Below, one piece after another: positions 1 through 14,407 of a stretch of DNA of 64,000 bases (the stretch's first letter is position 1; every line of letters begins with the position of its first letter). This stretch comes from Trichobilharzia szidati (taxonomy: Eukaryota > Platyhelminthes > Trematoda > Strigeidida > Schistosomatidae): assembly GCA_944472155.2 (NCBI GenBank), contig OX235279.1:178663868-178727867 (forward strand), given 5' to 3'. The position numbers were made by a program, and so were the translations under genes. The notes beneath the pieces are model-generated. The model saw only the letters and a list, made by a program, of their open reading frames with translations, searched no databases and was not told the DNA's origin.

Positions 1-2617
1 CCGACATTGTCGTTACAATGAATGATTCCCAAATTCACACCGCTCGATAACTAGGGTATGACTGTCATAGAGATTGAAGTCTGTGTCATCACCACGTCCA
101 GAAAAAATATGTCCATATGCTCGAAACTCTCGACAACTTACACGCAATGGAGAGCGCATCAACCGACCCAGTGGACCAGCTGCAAAGTCCAACAAGCGAA
201 TTGCCGCCCTACTATGCGCCACTTATATTGTGAATCAAGTAAACAAACAAACGGAGATATTCAATGAACACATGGCGTTGTCGAAATTCAGTGAAAATGA
301 TCACAATGAGATTACATCTTCATACTGTTCTTTTCCTCAGTGGATCTTTTTTCACCTGTGTACAGCATAACGACATATGTTGACATCAAATGTTTCTTGT
401 GATTCACGGATTACGATTAAAATCCCCGCTCTAGGACTGGAATGATAAGAGCCTCTGTCAATCGACTTCAGTCAGATACCCGTGTTCATCCAACCGCCTC
501 GTGAATGAATCACTTCGAGGTGGAGATATAACTTCTTCAGGGAGTCGACTACATGAGTCAGTGATCCGTCGTGATAACTCCTGCCTCAATGTAACATTGT
601 TTCACCGTCAGCCTTGTCTCCCTCCCAGGTGCGCCCTTCGGGCTATTCTCACTTGGTTTATAAGAGTGCGCCAACTGAACACAGTGCAGCCACCACGTCC
701 AGGGTCCTCCACACTACCACACGTCTGAGATCTGTCTTGTTCGATCCCCATCTGTAGACGTGAACAAGTCGACTGTTGACAACGAAATGTCTGAAGTTCA
801 ACTGGATTCACAGATTTTTCGACACCTCACGTGCTGATGGAGGATGCTCCCGACGCTCGACGAGCATATTCGGTTGGGTGATTGCATCGGGCAGCCACAT
901 TGATGGAAGTGATTAATGCAGCACCTCCATCGCCGACTGAATTCCAATTGAATCCTAAATCAAGGTATACATGCTTAGACTTCGGGAGATTGAAAACTGA
1001 CTACACTAAAGCAGATGTATGTGCACATCGCCACCACCTATATCATAAAATCTCTATCAGTGTGTATTAACAGCCTTTCTTTTCACCCGATCTTTAACTA
1101 TTCACACCAACAGAAATATCAAATTTCACCAACATACAACGAACGTTCTCATACGTCACACCCTCGCCCTGAATTACCAATCACTTCACTTCATAGAGAT
1201 AGATAAATGGGGATAAAATACAGTTGATTATGCACCACACACACGTGTCCTGCAAGTTATACTAGGAAAGTAATGCACATCGATATTTTAACAGCCACCT
1301 CAGGAAGTCCAACTCGAGTATTATCAGATGTGACGGTTGCTGTGAAAGCATCACAGGTGACGTTTCCCTTCTGAAACGTCTGTATCACGAACAGCCACAT
1401 ACGAGACGAAGAAGTGGATATGCAGGTGTTCATATGAGTGAGGACTACGACTACAACCCGTGGGCGTCTCCATGGATTCCTGCTCCAACTGCTTCCACCT
1501 GAAAATCTAGGTAATGTATTCAGGTCTCTCTCCCCCACTCCTACAATCCTTTCGTCCCATAACATAGTTACTACGTGAAAGACGTCTTCCAGATAGCTGA
1601 ATTCTAACTTCACTGGACATTGGATGAAAATGTGCACTAAACATTCAGTCTGTTATGGTGAAATTAAACGAACTCGTCCGAGGAGCTACTTCACGTGCTC
1701 CAAACGTTGTTTCACTTACGCCTGTTGACCGAGACACACACTGAGACTTAAGTGCGCAGGGCACTTGATGAAAACACCTGAGGCAAGATGTCTGAAGGAG
1801 CAATGACGGAGTGGAGCTATTCATTCGTTTCAAGAAGCAGATTCAAATATTCACTTTCAACACACTCAAGTAGTCAGAAAGCACAACAAATTAACTGCAA
1901 GTGCCTATCTAGCCAACGAATACAGAGTGAAGGGAGCACTGTGATAAGATTTGGATGAAGAGCGAAAGAAATGTAGAATCAGTCAAGTGTGCAGTGATTT
2001 GACTAGCTAGTAGTTCACTGCCAATCTCGATGAGGAAGAGGGACAATTGACAAGGCCCTTCAAAGTGAAAGTGGCGGATGGCATCTTGGAGAAGGATCAA
2101 TGAGGTTGAACACTGAGTGCAAACAATCATGACCACATGTCCTTTGCAAGAACCAATGTACTCCTCTCTGTCAGCTTTCTACTTATTTGCTAGCCCACAC
2201 CAAGCATAAAGTGCCATAGTGACGGTTCTGTCAATGCGAATTGACTGAGTTATCACATTCAGTGAATTAGTGAGGTTTCCCTTCGGAACAGTTAATGGCT
2301 TTGATCCCTCCAATGTGCATACATGTAGAAACATCCGTATAGGTAGTCTCCGAAATCTGTGTATACGAGTGCACACACAGATATCCGTGAAAATTTACCA
2401 TTTAATGGTGGGTTAATTATGTTGGGCTAGACCCAACGAACAGACACTGCTGATATTCCTCAAAAACCACTGGTACTGAAACTTTGTCGGGACCTGACCA
2501 CCGTCGAAACATTTGATGGCTGGTGCTCCTGTCTGCCTGCTGCCCAACATTTATGCTTCCCATGAAGACGTTTAGCCAGATGGAGTGATCTGGTGTCCCA
2601 TGAGGAATTAACAACTT

Positions 2618-5234
2618 CCGACATTGTCGTTACAATGAATGATTCCCAAATTCACACCGCTCGATAACTAGGGTATGACTGTCATAGAGATTGAAGTCTG
2701 TGTCATCACCACGTCCAGAAAAAATATGTCCATATGCTCGAAACTCTCGACAACTTACACGCAATGGAGAGCGCATCAACCGACCCAGTGGACCAGCTGC
2801 AAAGTCCAACAAGCGAATTGCCGCCCTACTATGCGCCACTTATATTGTGAATCAAGTAAACAAACAAACGGAGATATTCAATGAACACATGGCGTTGTCG
2901 AAATTCAGTGAAAATGATCACAATGAGATTACATCTTCATACTGTTCTTTTCCTCAGTGGATCTTTTTTCACCTGTGTACAGCATAACGACATATGTTGA
3001 CATCAAATGTTTCTTGTGATTCACGGATTACGATTAAAATCCCCGCTCTAGGACTGGAATGATAAGAGCCTCTGTCAATCGACTTCAGTCAGATACCCGT
3101 GTTCATCCAACCGCCTCGTGAATGAATCACTTCGAGGTGGAGATATAACTTCTTCAGGGAGTCGACTACATGAGTCAGTGATCCGTCGTGATAACTCCTG
3201 CCTCAATGTAACATTGTTTCACCGTCAGCCTTGTCTCCCTCCCAGGTGCGCCCTTCGGGCTATTCTCACTTGGTTTATAAGAGTGCGCCAACTGAACACA
3301 GTGCAGCCACCACGTCCAGGGTCCTCCACACTACCACACGTCTGAGATCTGTCTTGTTCGATCCCCATCTGTAGACGTGAACAAGTCGACTGTTGACAAC
3401 GAAATGTCTGAAGTTCAACTGGATTCACAGATTTTTCGACACCTCACGTGCTGATGGAGGATGCTCCCGACGCTCGACGAGCATATTCGGTTGGGTGATT
3501 GCATCGGGCAGCCACATTGATGGAAGTGATTAATCCAGCACCTCCATCGCCGACTGAATTCCAATTGAATCCTAAATCAAGGTATACATGCTTAGACTTC
3601 GGGAGATTGAAAACTGACTACACTAAAGCAGATGTATGTGCACATCGCCACCACCTATATCATAAAATCTCTATCAGTGTGTATTAACAGCCTTTCTTTT
3701 CACCCGATCTTTAACTATTCACACCAACAGAAATATCAAATTTCACCAACATACAACGAACGTTCTCATACGTCACACCCTCGCCCTGAATTACCAATCA
3801 CTTCACTTCATAGAGATAGATAAATGGGGATAAAATACAGTTGATTATGCACCACACACACGTGTCCTGCAAGTTATACTAGGAAAGTAATGCACATCGA
3901 TATTTTAACAGCCACCTCAGGAAGTCCAACTCGAGTATTATCAGATGTGACGGTTGCTGTGAAAGCATCACAGGTGACGTTTCCCTTCTGAAACGTCTGT
4001 ATCACGAACAGCCACATACGAGACGAAGAAGTGGATATGCAGGTGTTCATATGAGTGAGGACTACGACTACAACCCGTGGGCGTCTCCATGGATTCCTGC
4101 TCCAACTGCTTCCACCTGAAAATCTAGGTAGTGTATTCAGGTCTCTCTCCCCCACTCCTACAATCCTTTCGTCCCATAACATAGTTACTACGTGAAAGAC
4201 GTCTTCCAGATAGCTGAATTCTAACTTCACTGGACATTGGATGAAAATGTGCACTAAACATTCAGTCTGTTATGGTGAAATTAAACAAACTCGTCCGAGG
4301 AGCTACTTCACGTGCTCCAAACGTTGTTTCACTTACGCCTGTTGACCGAGACACACACTGAGACTTAAGTGCGCAGGGCACTTGATGAAAACACCTGAGG
4401 CAAGATGTCTGAAGGAGCAATGACGGAGTGGAGCTATTCATTCGTTTCAAGAAGCAGATTCAAATATTCACTTTCAACACACTCAAGTAGTCAAAAAGCA
4501 CAACAAATTAACTGCAAGTGCCTATCTAGCCAACGAATACAGAGTGAAGGGAGCACTGTGATAAGATTTGGATGAAGAGCGAAAGAAATGTAGAATCAGT
4601 CAAGTGTGCAGTGATTTGACTAGCTAGTAGTTCACTGCCAATCTCGATGAGGAAGAGGGACAATTGACAAGGCCCTTCAAAGTGAAAGTGGCGGATGGCA
4701 TCTTGGAGAAGGATCAATGAGGTTGAACACTGAGTGCAAACAATCATGACCACATGTCCTTTGCAAGAACCAATGTACTCCTCTCTGTCAGCTTTCTACT
4801 TATTTGCTAGCCCACACCAAGCATAAAGTGCCATAGTGACGGTTCTGTCAATGCGAATTGACTGAGTTATCACATTCAGTGAATTAGTGAGGTTTCCCTT
4901 CGGAACAGTTAATGGCTTTGATCCCTCCAATGTGCATACATGTAGAAACATCCGTATAGGTAGTCTCCGAAATCTGTGTATACGAGTGCACACACAGATA
5001 TCCGTGAAAATTTACCATTTAATGGTGGGTTAATTGTGTTGGGCTAGACCCAACGAACAGACACTGCGGATATTCCTCAAAAACCACTGGTACTGAAACT
5101 TTGTCGGGACCTGACCACCGTCGAAACATTTGATGGCTGGTGCTCCTGTCTGCCTGCTGCCCAACATTTATGCTTCCCATGAAGACGTTTAGCCAGATGG
5201 AGTGATCTGGTGTCCCATGAGGAATTAACAACTT
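2618..5234. repeat. Reference full copy of the 2,617-bp unit (copy 2)
   Basis: This copy shows the unit's internal landmarks. A perfect hairpin (GTTGGG / CCCAAC, loop CTAGA) lies at 5038-5054, and just before it is the palindrome ACCATT-T-AATGGT. A short GC hairpin, GCCC-TTC-GGGC, lies near 3250. Copy 2 differs from copy 1 at marker sites near 3534 (C for G), 4131 (G for A), 4287, 4493 and 5037, and has a private change near 5067. No promoter, tRNA-like head, retroelement fragment or splice-like gene structure could be supported inside the unit. Confidence 0.85.
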
Positions 5235-8200
5235 CCGACATTGTCGTTACAATGAATGATTCCCAAATTCACACCGCTCGATAACTAGGGTATGACTGTC
5301 ATAGAGATTGAAGTCTGTGTCATCACCACGTCCAGAAAAAATATGTCCATATGCTCGAAACTCTCGACAACTTACACGCAATGGAGAGCGCATCAACCGA
5401 CCCAGTGGACCAGCTGCAAAGTCCAACAAGCGAATTGCCGCCCTACTATGCGCCACTTATATTGTGAATCAAGTAAACAAACAAACGGAGATATTCAATG
5501 AACACATGGCGTTGTCGAAATTCAGTGAAAATGATCACAATGAGATTACATCTTCATACTGTTCTTTTCCTCAGTGGATCTTTTTTCACCTGTGTACAGC
5601 ATAACGACATATGTTGACATCAAATGTTTCTTGTGATTCACGGATTACGATTAAAATCCCCGCTCTAGGACTGGAATGATAAGAGCCTCTGTCAATCGAC
5701 TTCAGTCAGATACCCGTGTTCATCCAACCGCCTCGTGAATGAATCACTTCGAGGTGGAGATATAACTTCTTCAGGGAGTCGACTACATGAGTCAGTGATC
5801 CGTCGTGATAACTCCTGCCTCAATGTAACATTGTTTCACCGTCAGCCTTGTCTCCCTCCCAGGTGCGCCCTTCGGGCTATTCTCACTTGGTTTATAAGAG
5901 TGCGCCAACTGAACACAGTGCAGCCACCACGTCCAGGGTCCTCCACACTACCACACGTCTGAGATCTGTCTTGTTCGATCCCCATCTGTAGACGTGAACA
6001 AGTCGACTGTTGACAACGAAATGTCTGAAGTTCAACTGGATTCACAGATTTTTCGACACCTCACGTGCTGATGGAGGATGCTCCCGACGCTCGACGAGCA
6101 TATTCGGTTGGGTGATTGCATCGGGCAGCCACATTGATGGAAGTGATTAATGCAGCACCTCCATCGCCGACTGAATTCCAATTGAATCCTAAATCAAGGT
6201 ATACATGCTTAGACTTCGGGAGATTGAAAACTGACTACACTAAAGCAGATGTATGTGCACATCGCCACCACCTATATCATAAAATCTCTATCAGTGTGTA
6301 TTAACAGCCTTTCTTTTCACCCGATCTTTAACTATTCACACCAACAGAAATATCAAATTTCACCAACATACAACGAACGTTCTCATACGTCACACCCTCG
6401 CCCTGAATTACCAATCACTTCACTTCATAGAGATAGATAAATGGGGATAAAATACAGTTGATTATGCACCACACACACGTGTCCTGCAAGTTATACTAGG
6501 AAAGTAATGCACATCGATATTTTAACAGCCACCTCAGGAAGTCCAACTCGAGTATTATCAGATGTGACGGTTGCTGTGAAAGCATCACAGGTGACGTTTC
6601 CCTTCTGAAACGTCTGTATCACGAACAGCCACATACGAGACGAAGAAGTGGATATGCAGGTGTTCATGTGAGTGAGGACTACGACTACAACCCGTGGGCG
6701 TCTCCATGGATTCCTGCTCCAACTGCTTCCACCTGAAAATCTAGGTAATGTATTCAGGTCTCTCTCCCCCACTCCTACAATCCTTTCGTCCCATAACATA
6801 GTTACTACGTGAAAGACGTCTTCCAGATAGCTGAATTCTAACTTCACTGGACATTGGATGAAAATGTGCACTAAACATTCAGTCTGTTATGGTGAAATTA
6901 AACGAACTCGTCCGAGGAGCTACTTCACGTGCTCCAAACGTTGTTTCACTTACGCCTGTTGACCGAGACACACACTGAGACTTAAGTGCGCAGGGCACTT
7001 GATGAAAACACCTGAGGCAAGATGTCTGAAGGAGCAATGACGGAGTGGAGCTATTCATTCGTTTCAAGAAGCAGATTCAAATATTCACTTTCAACACACT
7101 CAAGTAGTCAGAAAGCACAACAAATTAACTGCAAGTGCCTATCTAGCCAACGAATACAGAGTGAAGGGAGCACTGTGATAAGATTTGGATGAAGAGCGAA
7201 AGAAATGTAGAATCAGTCAAGTGTGCAGTGATTTGACTAGCTAGTAGTTCACTGCCAATCTCGATGAGGAAGAGGGACAATTGACAAGGCCCTTCAAAGT
7301 GAAAGTGGCGGATGGCATCTTGGAGAAGGATCAATGAGGTTGAACACTGAGTGCAAACAATCATGACCACATGTCCTTTGCAAGAACCAATGTACTCCTC
7401 TCTGTCAGCTTTCTACTTATTTGCTAGCCCACACCAAGCATAAAGTGCCATAGTGACGGTTCTGTCAATGCGAATTGACTGAGTTATCACATTCAGTGAA
7501 TTAGTGAGGTTTCCCTTCGGAACAGTTAATGGCTTTGATCCCTCCAATGTGCATACATGTAGAAACATCCGTATAGGTAGTCTCCGAAATCTGTGTATAC
7601 GAGTGCACACACAGATATCCGTGAAAATTTACCATTTAATGGTGGGTTAATTATGTTGGGCTAGACCCAACGAACAGACACTGCTGATATTCCTCAAAAA
7701 CCACTGGTACTGAAACTTTGTCGGGACCTGACCACCGTCGAAACATTTGATGGCTGGTGCTCCTGTCTGCCTGCTGCCCAACATTTATGCTTCCCATGAA
7801 GACGTTTAGCCAGATGGAGTGATCTGGTGTCCCATGAGGAATTAACAACTTCCGACATTGTCGTTACAATGAATGATTCCCAAATTCACACCGCTCGATA
7901 ACTAGGGTATGACTGTCATAGAGATTGAAGTCTGTGTCATCACCACGTCCAGAAAAAATATGTCCATATGCTCGAAACTCTCGACAACTTACACGCAATG
8001 GAGAGCGCATCAACCGACCCAGTGGACCAGCTGCAAAGTCCAACAAGCGAATTGCCGCCCTACTATGCGCCACTTATATTGTGAATCAAGTAAACAAACA
8101 AACGGAGATATTCAATGAACACATGGCGTTGTCGAAATTCAGTGAAAATGATCACAATGAGATTACATCTTCATACTGTTCTTTTCCTCAGTGGATCTTT

Positions 8201-11200
8201 TTTCACCTGTGTACAGCATAACGACATATGTTGACATCAAATGTTTCTTGTGATTCACGGATTACGATTAAAATCCCCGCTCTAGGACTGGAATGATAAG
8301 AGCCTCTGTCAATCGACTTCAGTCAGATACCCGTGTTCATCCAACCGCCTCGTGAATGAATCACTTCGAGGTGGAGATATAACTTCTTCAGGGAGTCGAC
8401 TACATGAGTCAGTGATCCGTCGTGATAACTCCTGCCTCAATGTAACATTGTTTCACCGTCAGCCTTGTCTCCCTCCCAGGTGCGCCCTTCGGGCTATTCT
8501 CACTTGGTTTATAAGAGTGCGCCAACTGAACACAGTGCAGCCACCACGTCCAGGGTCCTCCACACTACCACACGTCTGAGATCTGTCTTGTTCGATCCCC
8601 ATCTGTAGACGTGAACAAGTCGACTGTTGACAACGAAATGTCTGAAGTTCAACTGGATTCACAGATTTTTCGACACCTCACGTGCTGATGGAGGATGCTC
8701 CCGACGCTCGACGAGCATATTCGGTTGGGTGATTGCATCGGGCAGCCACATTGATGGAAGTGATTAATGCAGCACCTCCATCGCCGACTGAATTCCAATT
8801 GAATCCTAAATCAAGGTATACATGCTTAGACTTCGGGAGATTGAAAACTGACTACACTAAAGCAGATGTATGTGCACATCGCCACCACCTATATCATAAA
8901 ATCTCTATCAGTGTGTATTAACAGCCTTTCTTTTCACCCGATCTTTAACTATTCACACCAACAGAAATATCAAATTTCACCAACATACAACGAACGTTCT
9001 CATACGTCACACCCTCGCCCTGAATTACCAATCACTTCACTTCATAGAGATAGATAAATGGGGATAAAATACAGTTGATTATGCACCACACACACGTGTC
9101 CTGCAAGTTATACTAGGAAAGTAATGCACATCGATATTTTAACAGCCACCTCAGGAAGTCCAACTCGAGTATTATCAGATGTGACGGTTGCTGTGAAAGC
9201 ATCACAGGTGACGTTTCCCTTCTGAAACGTCTGTATCACGAACAGCCACATACGAGACGAAGAAGTGGATATGCAGGTGTTCATATGAGTGAGGACTACG
9301 ACTACAACCCGTGGGCGTCTCCATGGATTCCTGCTCCAACTGCTTCCACCTGAAAATCTAGGTAATGTATTCAGGTCTCTCTCCCCCACTCCTACAATCC
9401 TTTCGTCCCATAACATAGTTACTACGTGAAAGACGTCTTCCAGATAGCTGAATTCTAACTTCACTGGACATTGGATGAAAATGTGCACTAAACATTCAGT
9501 CTGTTATGGTGAAATTAAACGAACTCGTCCGAGGAGCTACTTCACGTGCTCCAAACGTTGTTTCACTTACGCCTGTTGACCGAGACACACACTGAGACTT
9601 AAGTGCGCAGGGCACTTGATGAAAACACCTGAGGCAAGATGTCTGAAGGAGCAATGACGGAGTGGAGCTATTCATTCGTTTCAAGAAGCAGATTCAAATA
9701 TTCACTTTCAACACACTCAAGTAGTCAGAAAGCACAACAAATTAACTGCAAGTGCCTATCTAGCCAACGAATACAGAGTGAAGGGAGCACTGTGATAAGA
9801 TTTGGATGAAGAGCGAAAGAAATGTAGAATCAGTCAAGTGTGCAGTGATTTGACTAGCTAGTAGTTCACTGCCAATCTCGATGAGGAAGAGGGACAATTG
9901 ACAAGGCCCTTCAAAGTGAAAGTGGCGGATGGCATCTTGGAGAAGGATCAATGAGGTTGAACACTGAGTGCAAACAATCATGACCACATGTCCTTTGCAA
10001 GAACCAATGTACTCCTCTCTGTCAGCTTTCTACTTATTTGCTAGCCCACACCAAGCATAAAGTGCCATAGTGACGGTTCTGTCAATGCGAATTGACTGAG
10101 TTATCACATTCAGTGAATTAGTGAGGTTTCCCTTCGGAACAGTTAATGGCTTTGATCCCTCCAATGTGCATACATGTAGAAACATCCGTATAGGTAGTCT
10201 CCGAAATCTGTGTATACGAGTGCACACACAGATATCCGTGAAAATTTACCATTTAATGGTGGGTTAATTGTGTTGGGCTAGACCCAACGAACAGACACTG
10301 CTGATATTCCTCAAAAACCACTGGTACTGAAACTTTGTCGGGACCTGACCACCGTCGAAACATTTGATGGCTGGTGCTCCTGTCTGCCTGCTGCCCAACA
10401 TTTATGCTTCCCATGAAGACGTTTAGCCAGATGGAGTGATCTGGTGTCCCATGAGGAATTAACAACTTCCGACATTGTCGTTACAATGAATGATTCCCAA
10501 ATTCACACCGCTCGATAACTAGGGTATGACTGTCATAGAGATTGAAGTCTGTGTCATCACCACGTCCAGAAAAAATATGTCCATATGCTCGAAACTCTCG
10601 ACAACTTACACGCAATGGAGAGCGCATCAACCGACCCAGTGGACCAGCTGCAAAGTCCAACAAGCGAATTGCCGCCCTACTATGCGCCACTTATATTGTG
10701 AATCAAGTAAACAAACAAACGGAGATATTCAATGAACACATGGCGTTGTCGAAATTCAGTGAAAATGATCACAATGAGATTACATCTTCATACTGTTCTT
10801 TTCCTCAGTGGATCTTTTTTCACCTGTGTACAGCATAACGACATATGTTGACATCAAATGTTTCTTGTGATTCACGGATTACGATTAAAATCCCCGCTCT
10901 AGGACTGGAATGATAAGAGCCTCTGTCAATCGACTTCAGTCAGATACCCGTGTTCATCCAACCGCCTCGTGAATGAATCACTTCGAGGTGGAGATATAAC
11001 TTCTTCAGGGAGTCGACTACATGAGTCAGTGATCCGTCGTGATAACTCCTGCCTCAATGTAACATTGTTTCACCGTCAGCCTTGTCTCCCTCCCAGGTGC
11101 GCCCTTCGGGCTATTCTCACTTGGTTTATAAGAGTGCGCCAACTGAACACAGTGCAGCCACCACGTCCAGGGTCCTCCACACTACCACACGTCTGAGATC

Positions 11201-13085
11201 TGTCTTGTTCGATCCCCATCTGTAGACGTGAACAAGTCGACTGTTGACAACGAAATGTCTGAAGTTCAACTGGATTCACAGATTTTTCGACACCTCACGT
11301 GCTGATGGAGGATGCTCCCGACGCTCGACGAGCATATTCGGTTGGGTGATTGCATCGGGCAGCCACATTGATGGAAGTGATTAATGCAGCACCTCCATCG
11401 CCGACTGAATTCCAATTGAATCCTAAATCAAGGTATACATGCTTAGACTTCGGGAGATTGAAAACTGACTACACTAAAGCAGATGTATGTGCACATCGCC
11501 ACCACCTATATCATAAAATCTCTATCAGTGTGTATTAACAGCCTTTCTTTTCACCCGATCTTTAACTATTCACACCAACAGAAATATCAAATTTCACCAA
11601 CATACAACGAACGTTCTCATACGTCACACCCTCGCCCTGAATTACCAATCACTTCACTTCATAGAGATAGATAAATGGGGATAAAATACAGTTGATTATG
11701 CACCACACACACGTGTCCTGCAAGTTATACTAGGAAAGTAATGCACATCGATATTTTAACAGCCACCTCAGGAAGTCCAACTCGAGTATTATCAGATGTG
11801 ACGGTTGCTGTGAAAGCATCACAGGTGACGTTTCCCTTCTGAAACGTCTGTATCACGAACAGCCACATACGAGACGAAGAAGTGGATATGCAGGTGTTCA
11901 TGTGAGTGAGGACTACGACTACAACCCGTGGGCGTCTCCATGGATTCCTGCTCCAACTGCTTCCACCTGAAAATCTAGGTAGTGTATTCAGGTCTCTCTC
12001 CCCCACTCCTACAATCCTTTCGTCCCATAACATAGTTACTACGTGAAAGACGTCTTCCAGATAGCTGAATTCTAACTTCACTGGACATTGGATGAAAATG
12101 TGCACTAAACATTCAGTCTGTTATGGTGAAATTAAACAAACTCGTCCGAGGAGCTACTTCACATGCTCCAAACGTTGTTTCACTTACGCCTGTTGACCGA
12201 GACACACACTGAGACTTAAGTGCGCAGGGCACTTGATGAAAACACCTGAGGCAAGATGTCTGAAGGAGCAATGACGGAGTGGAGCTATTCATTCGTTTCA
12301 AGAAGCAGATTCAAATATTCACTTTCAACACACTCAAGTAGTCAAAAAGCACAACAAATTAACTGCAAGTGCCTATCTAGCCAACGAATGCAGAGTGAAG
12401 GGAGCACTGTGATAAGATTTGGATGAAGAGCGAAAGAAATGTAGAATCAGTCAAGTGTGCAGTGATTTGACTAGCTAGTAGTTCACTGCCAATCTCGATG
12501 AGGAAGAGGGACAATTGACAAGGCCCTTCAAAGTGAAAGTGGTGGATGGCATCTTGGAGAAGGATCAATGAGGTTGAACACTGAGTGCAAACAATCATGA
12601 CCACATGTCCTTTGCAAGAACCAATGTACTCCTCTCTGTCAGCTTTCTACTTATTTGCTAGCCCACACCAAGCATAAAGTGCCATAGTGACGGTTCTGTC
12701 AATGCGAATTGACTGAGTTATCACATTCAGTGAATTAGTGAGGTTTCCCTTCGGAACAGTTAATGGCTTTGATCCCTCCAATGTGCATACATGTAGAAAC
12801 ATCCGTATAGGTAGTCTCCGAAATCTGTGTATACGAGTGCACACACAGATATCCGTGAAAATTTACCATTTAATGGTGGGTTAATTATGTTGGGCTAGAC
12901 CCAACGAACAGACACTGCTGATATTCCTCGAAAACCACTGGTACTGAAACTTTGTCGGGACCTGACCACCGTCGAAACATTTGATGGCTGGTGCTCCTGT
13001 CTGCCTGCTGCCCAACATTTATGCTTCCCATGAAGACGTTTAGCCAGATGGAGTGATCTGGTGTCCCATGAGGAATTAACAACTT

Positions 13086-14407
13086 CCGACATTGTCGTTA
13101 CAATGAATGATTCCCAAATTCACACCGCTCGATAACTAGGGTATGACTGTCATAGAGATTGAAGTCTGTGTCATCACCACGTCCAGAAAAAATATGTCCA
13201 TATGCTCGAAACTCTCGACAACTTACACGCAATGGAGAGCACATCAACCGACCCAGTGGACCAGCTGCAAAGTCCAACAAGCGAATTGCCGCCCTACTAT
13301 GCGCCACTTATATTGTGAATCAAGTAAACAAACAAACGGAGATATTCAATGAACACATGGCGTTGTCGAAATTCAGTGAAAATGATCACAATGAGATTAC
13401 ATCTTCATACTGTTCTTTTCCTCAGTGGATCTTTTTTCACCTGTGTACAGCATAACGACATATGTTGACATCAAATGTTTCTTGTGATTCACGGATTACG
13501 ATTAAAATCCCCGCTCTAGGACTGGAATGATAAGAGCCTCTGTCAATCGACTTCAGTCAGATACCCGTGTTCATCCAACCGCCTCGTGAATGAATCACTT
13601 CGAGGTGGAGATATAACTTCTTCAGGGAGTCGACTACATGAGTCAGTGATCCGTCGTGATAACTCCTGCCTCAATGTAACATTGTTTCACCGTCAGCCTT
13701 GTCTCCCTCCCAGGTGCGCCCTTCGGGCTATTCTCACTTGGTTTATAAGAGTGCGCCAACTGAACACAGTGCAGCCACCACGTTCAGGGTCCTCCACACT
13801 ACCACACGTCTGAGATCTGTCTTGTTCGATCCCCATCTGTAGACGTGAACAAGTCGACTGTTGACAACGAAATGTCTGAAGTTCAACTGGATTCACAGAT
13901 TTTTCGACACCTCACGTGCTGATGGAGGATGCTCCCGACGCTCGACGAGCATATTCGGTTGGGTGATTGCATCGGGCAGCCACATTGATGGAAGTGATTA
14001 ATCCAGCACCTCCATCGCCGACTGAATTCCAATTGAATCCTAAATCAAGGTATACATGCTTAGACTCCGGGAGATTGAAAACTGACTACACTAAAGCAGA
14101 TGTATGTGCACATCGCCACCACCTATATCATAAAATCTCTATCAGTGTGTATTAACAGCCTTTCTTTTCACCCGATCTTTAACTATTCACACCAACAGAA
14201 ATATCAAATTTCACCAACATACAACGAACGTTCTCATACGTCACACCCTCGCCCTGAATTACCAATCACTTCACTTCATAGAGATAGATAAATGGGGATA
14301 AAATACAGTTGATTATGCACCACACACACGTGTCCTGCAAGTTATACTAGGAAAGTAATGCACATCGATATTTTAACAGCCACCTCAGGAAGTCCAACTC
14401 GAGTATT
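13086..14407. repeat. Truncated last copy of the satellite unit and array boundary
   Basis: This copy follows the consensus for about 1,321 bp and then stops after the shared string CTCGAGTATT. The next bases (TTCATATGT) still resemble the unit's ATCAGATGT at seven of nine positions, so the breakpoint lies between about 14407 and 14417. It carries private substitutions near 13241, 13784 and 14067. Mid-unit truncation against an unrelated LINE fragment indicates an insertion, a deletion or an unequal-exchange endpoint. Confidence 0.9.

Larger units (their letters stand above)
1..14407. repeat. Tandem array of a 2,617-bp satellite-like unit (5.5 copies)
   Basis: Five complete copies and one partial copy lie head to tail: 1-2617, 2618-5234, 5235-7851, 7852-10468, 10469-13085 and 13086-14407. 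Every landmark recurs at exactly 2,617 bp, so no insertion or deletion separates any two copies. I find only about 15 substituted positions. The window opens inside the array, so the true array is longer. The unit is visibly less AT-rich than the DNA to its right. Short ORFs (up to 126 codons) occur in all frames on both strands, but none resembles a known protein, and the substitutions between copies show no coding pattern. I do not recognise the unit. It lacks the schistosome spliced-leader, 5S and U-snRNA sequences I looked for. A noncoding satellite or a repeated long noncoding RNA locus are both possible. Confidence 0.97.

Noticed and set aside
1..14300. Short ORFs (62-135 codons) repeated in every array copy
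   Set aside because: They overlap on both strands, have no family match, and substitutions among copies include non-synonymous changes with no protective pattern; repetition follows from the array itself.
1..14407. Array as a spliced-leader, 5S, snRNA or rDNA cluster
   Set aside because: I looked for the schistosome spliced-leader end, U6 and U2 openings and 5S boxes and found none in the unit.
1..14407. Array as a CRISPR or prokaryotic repeat
   Set aside because: The unit is far too long, there are no short repeats with unique spacers, and the surroundings are eukaryotic retroelements.
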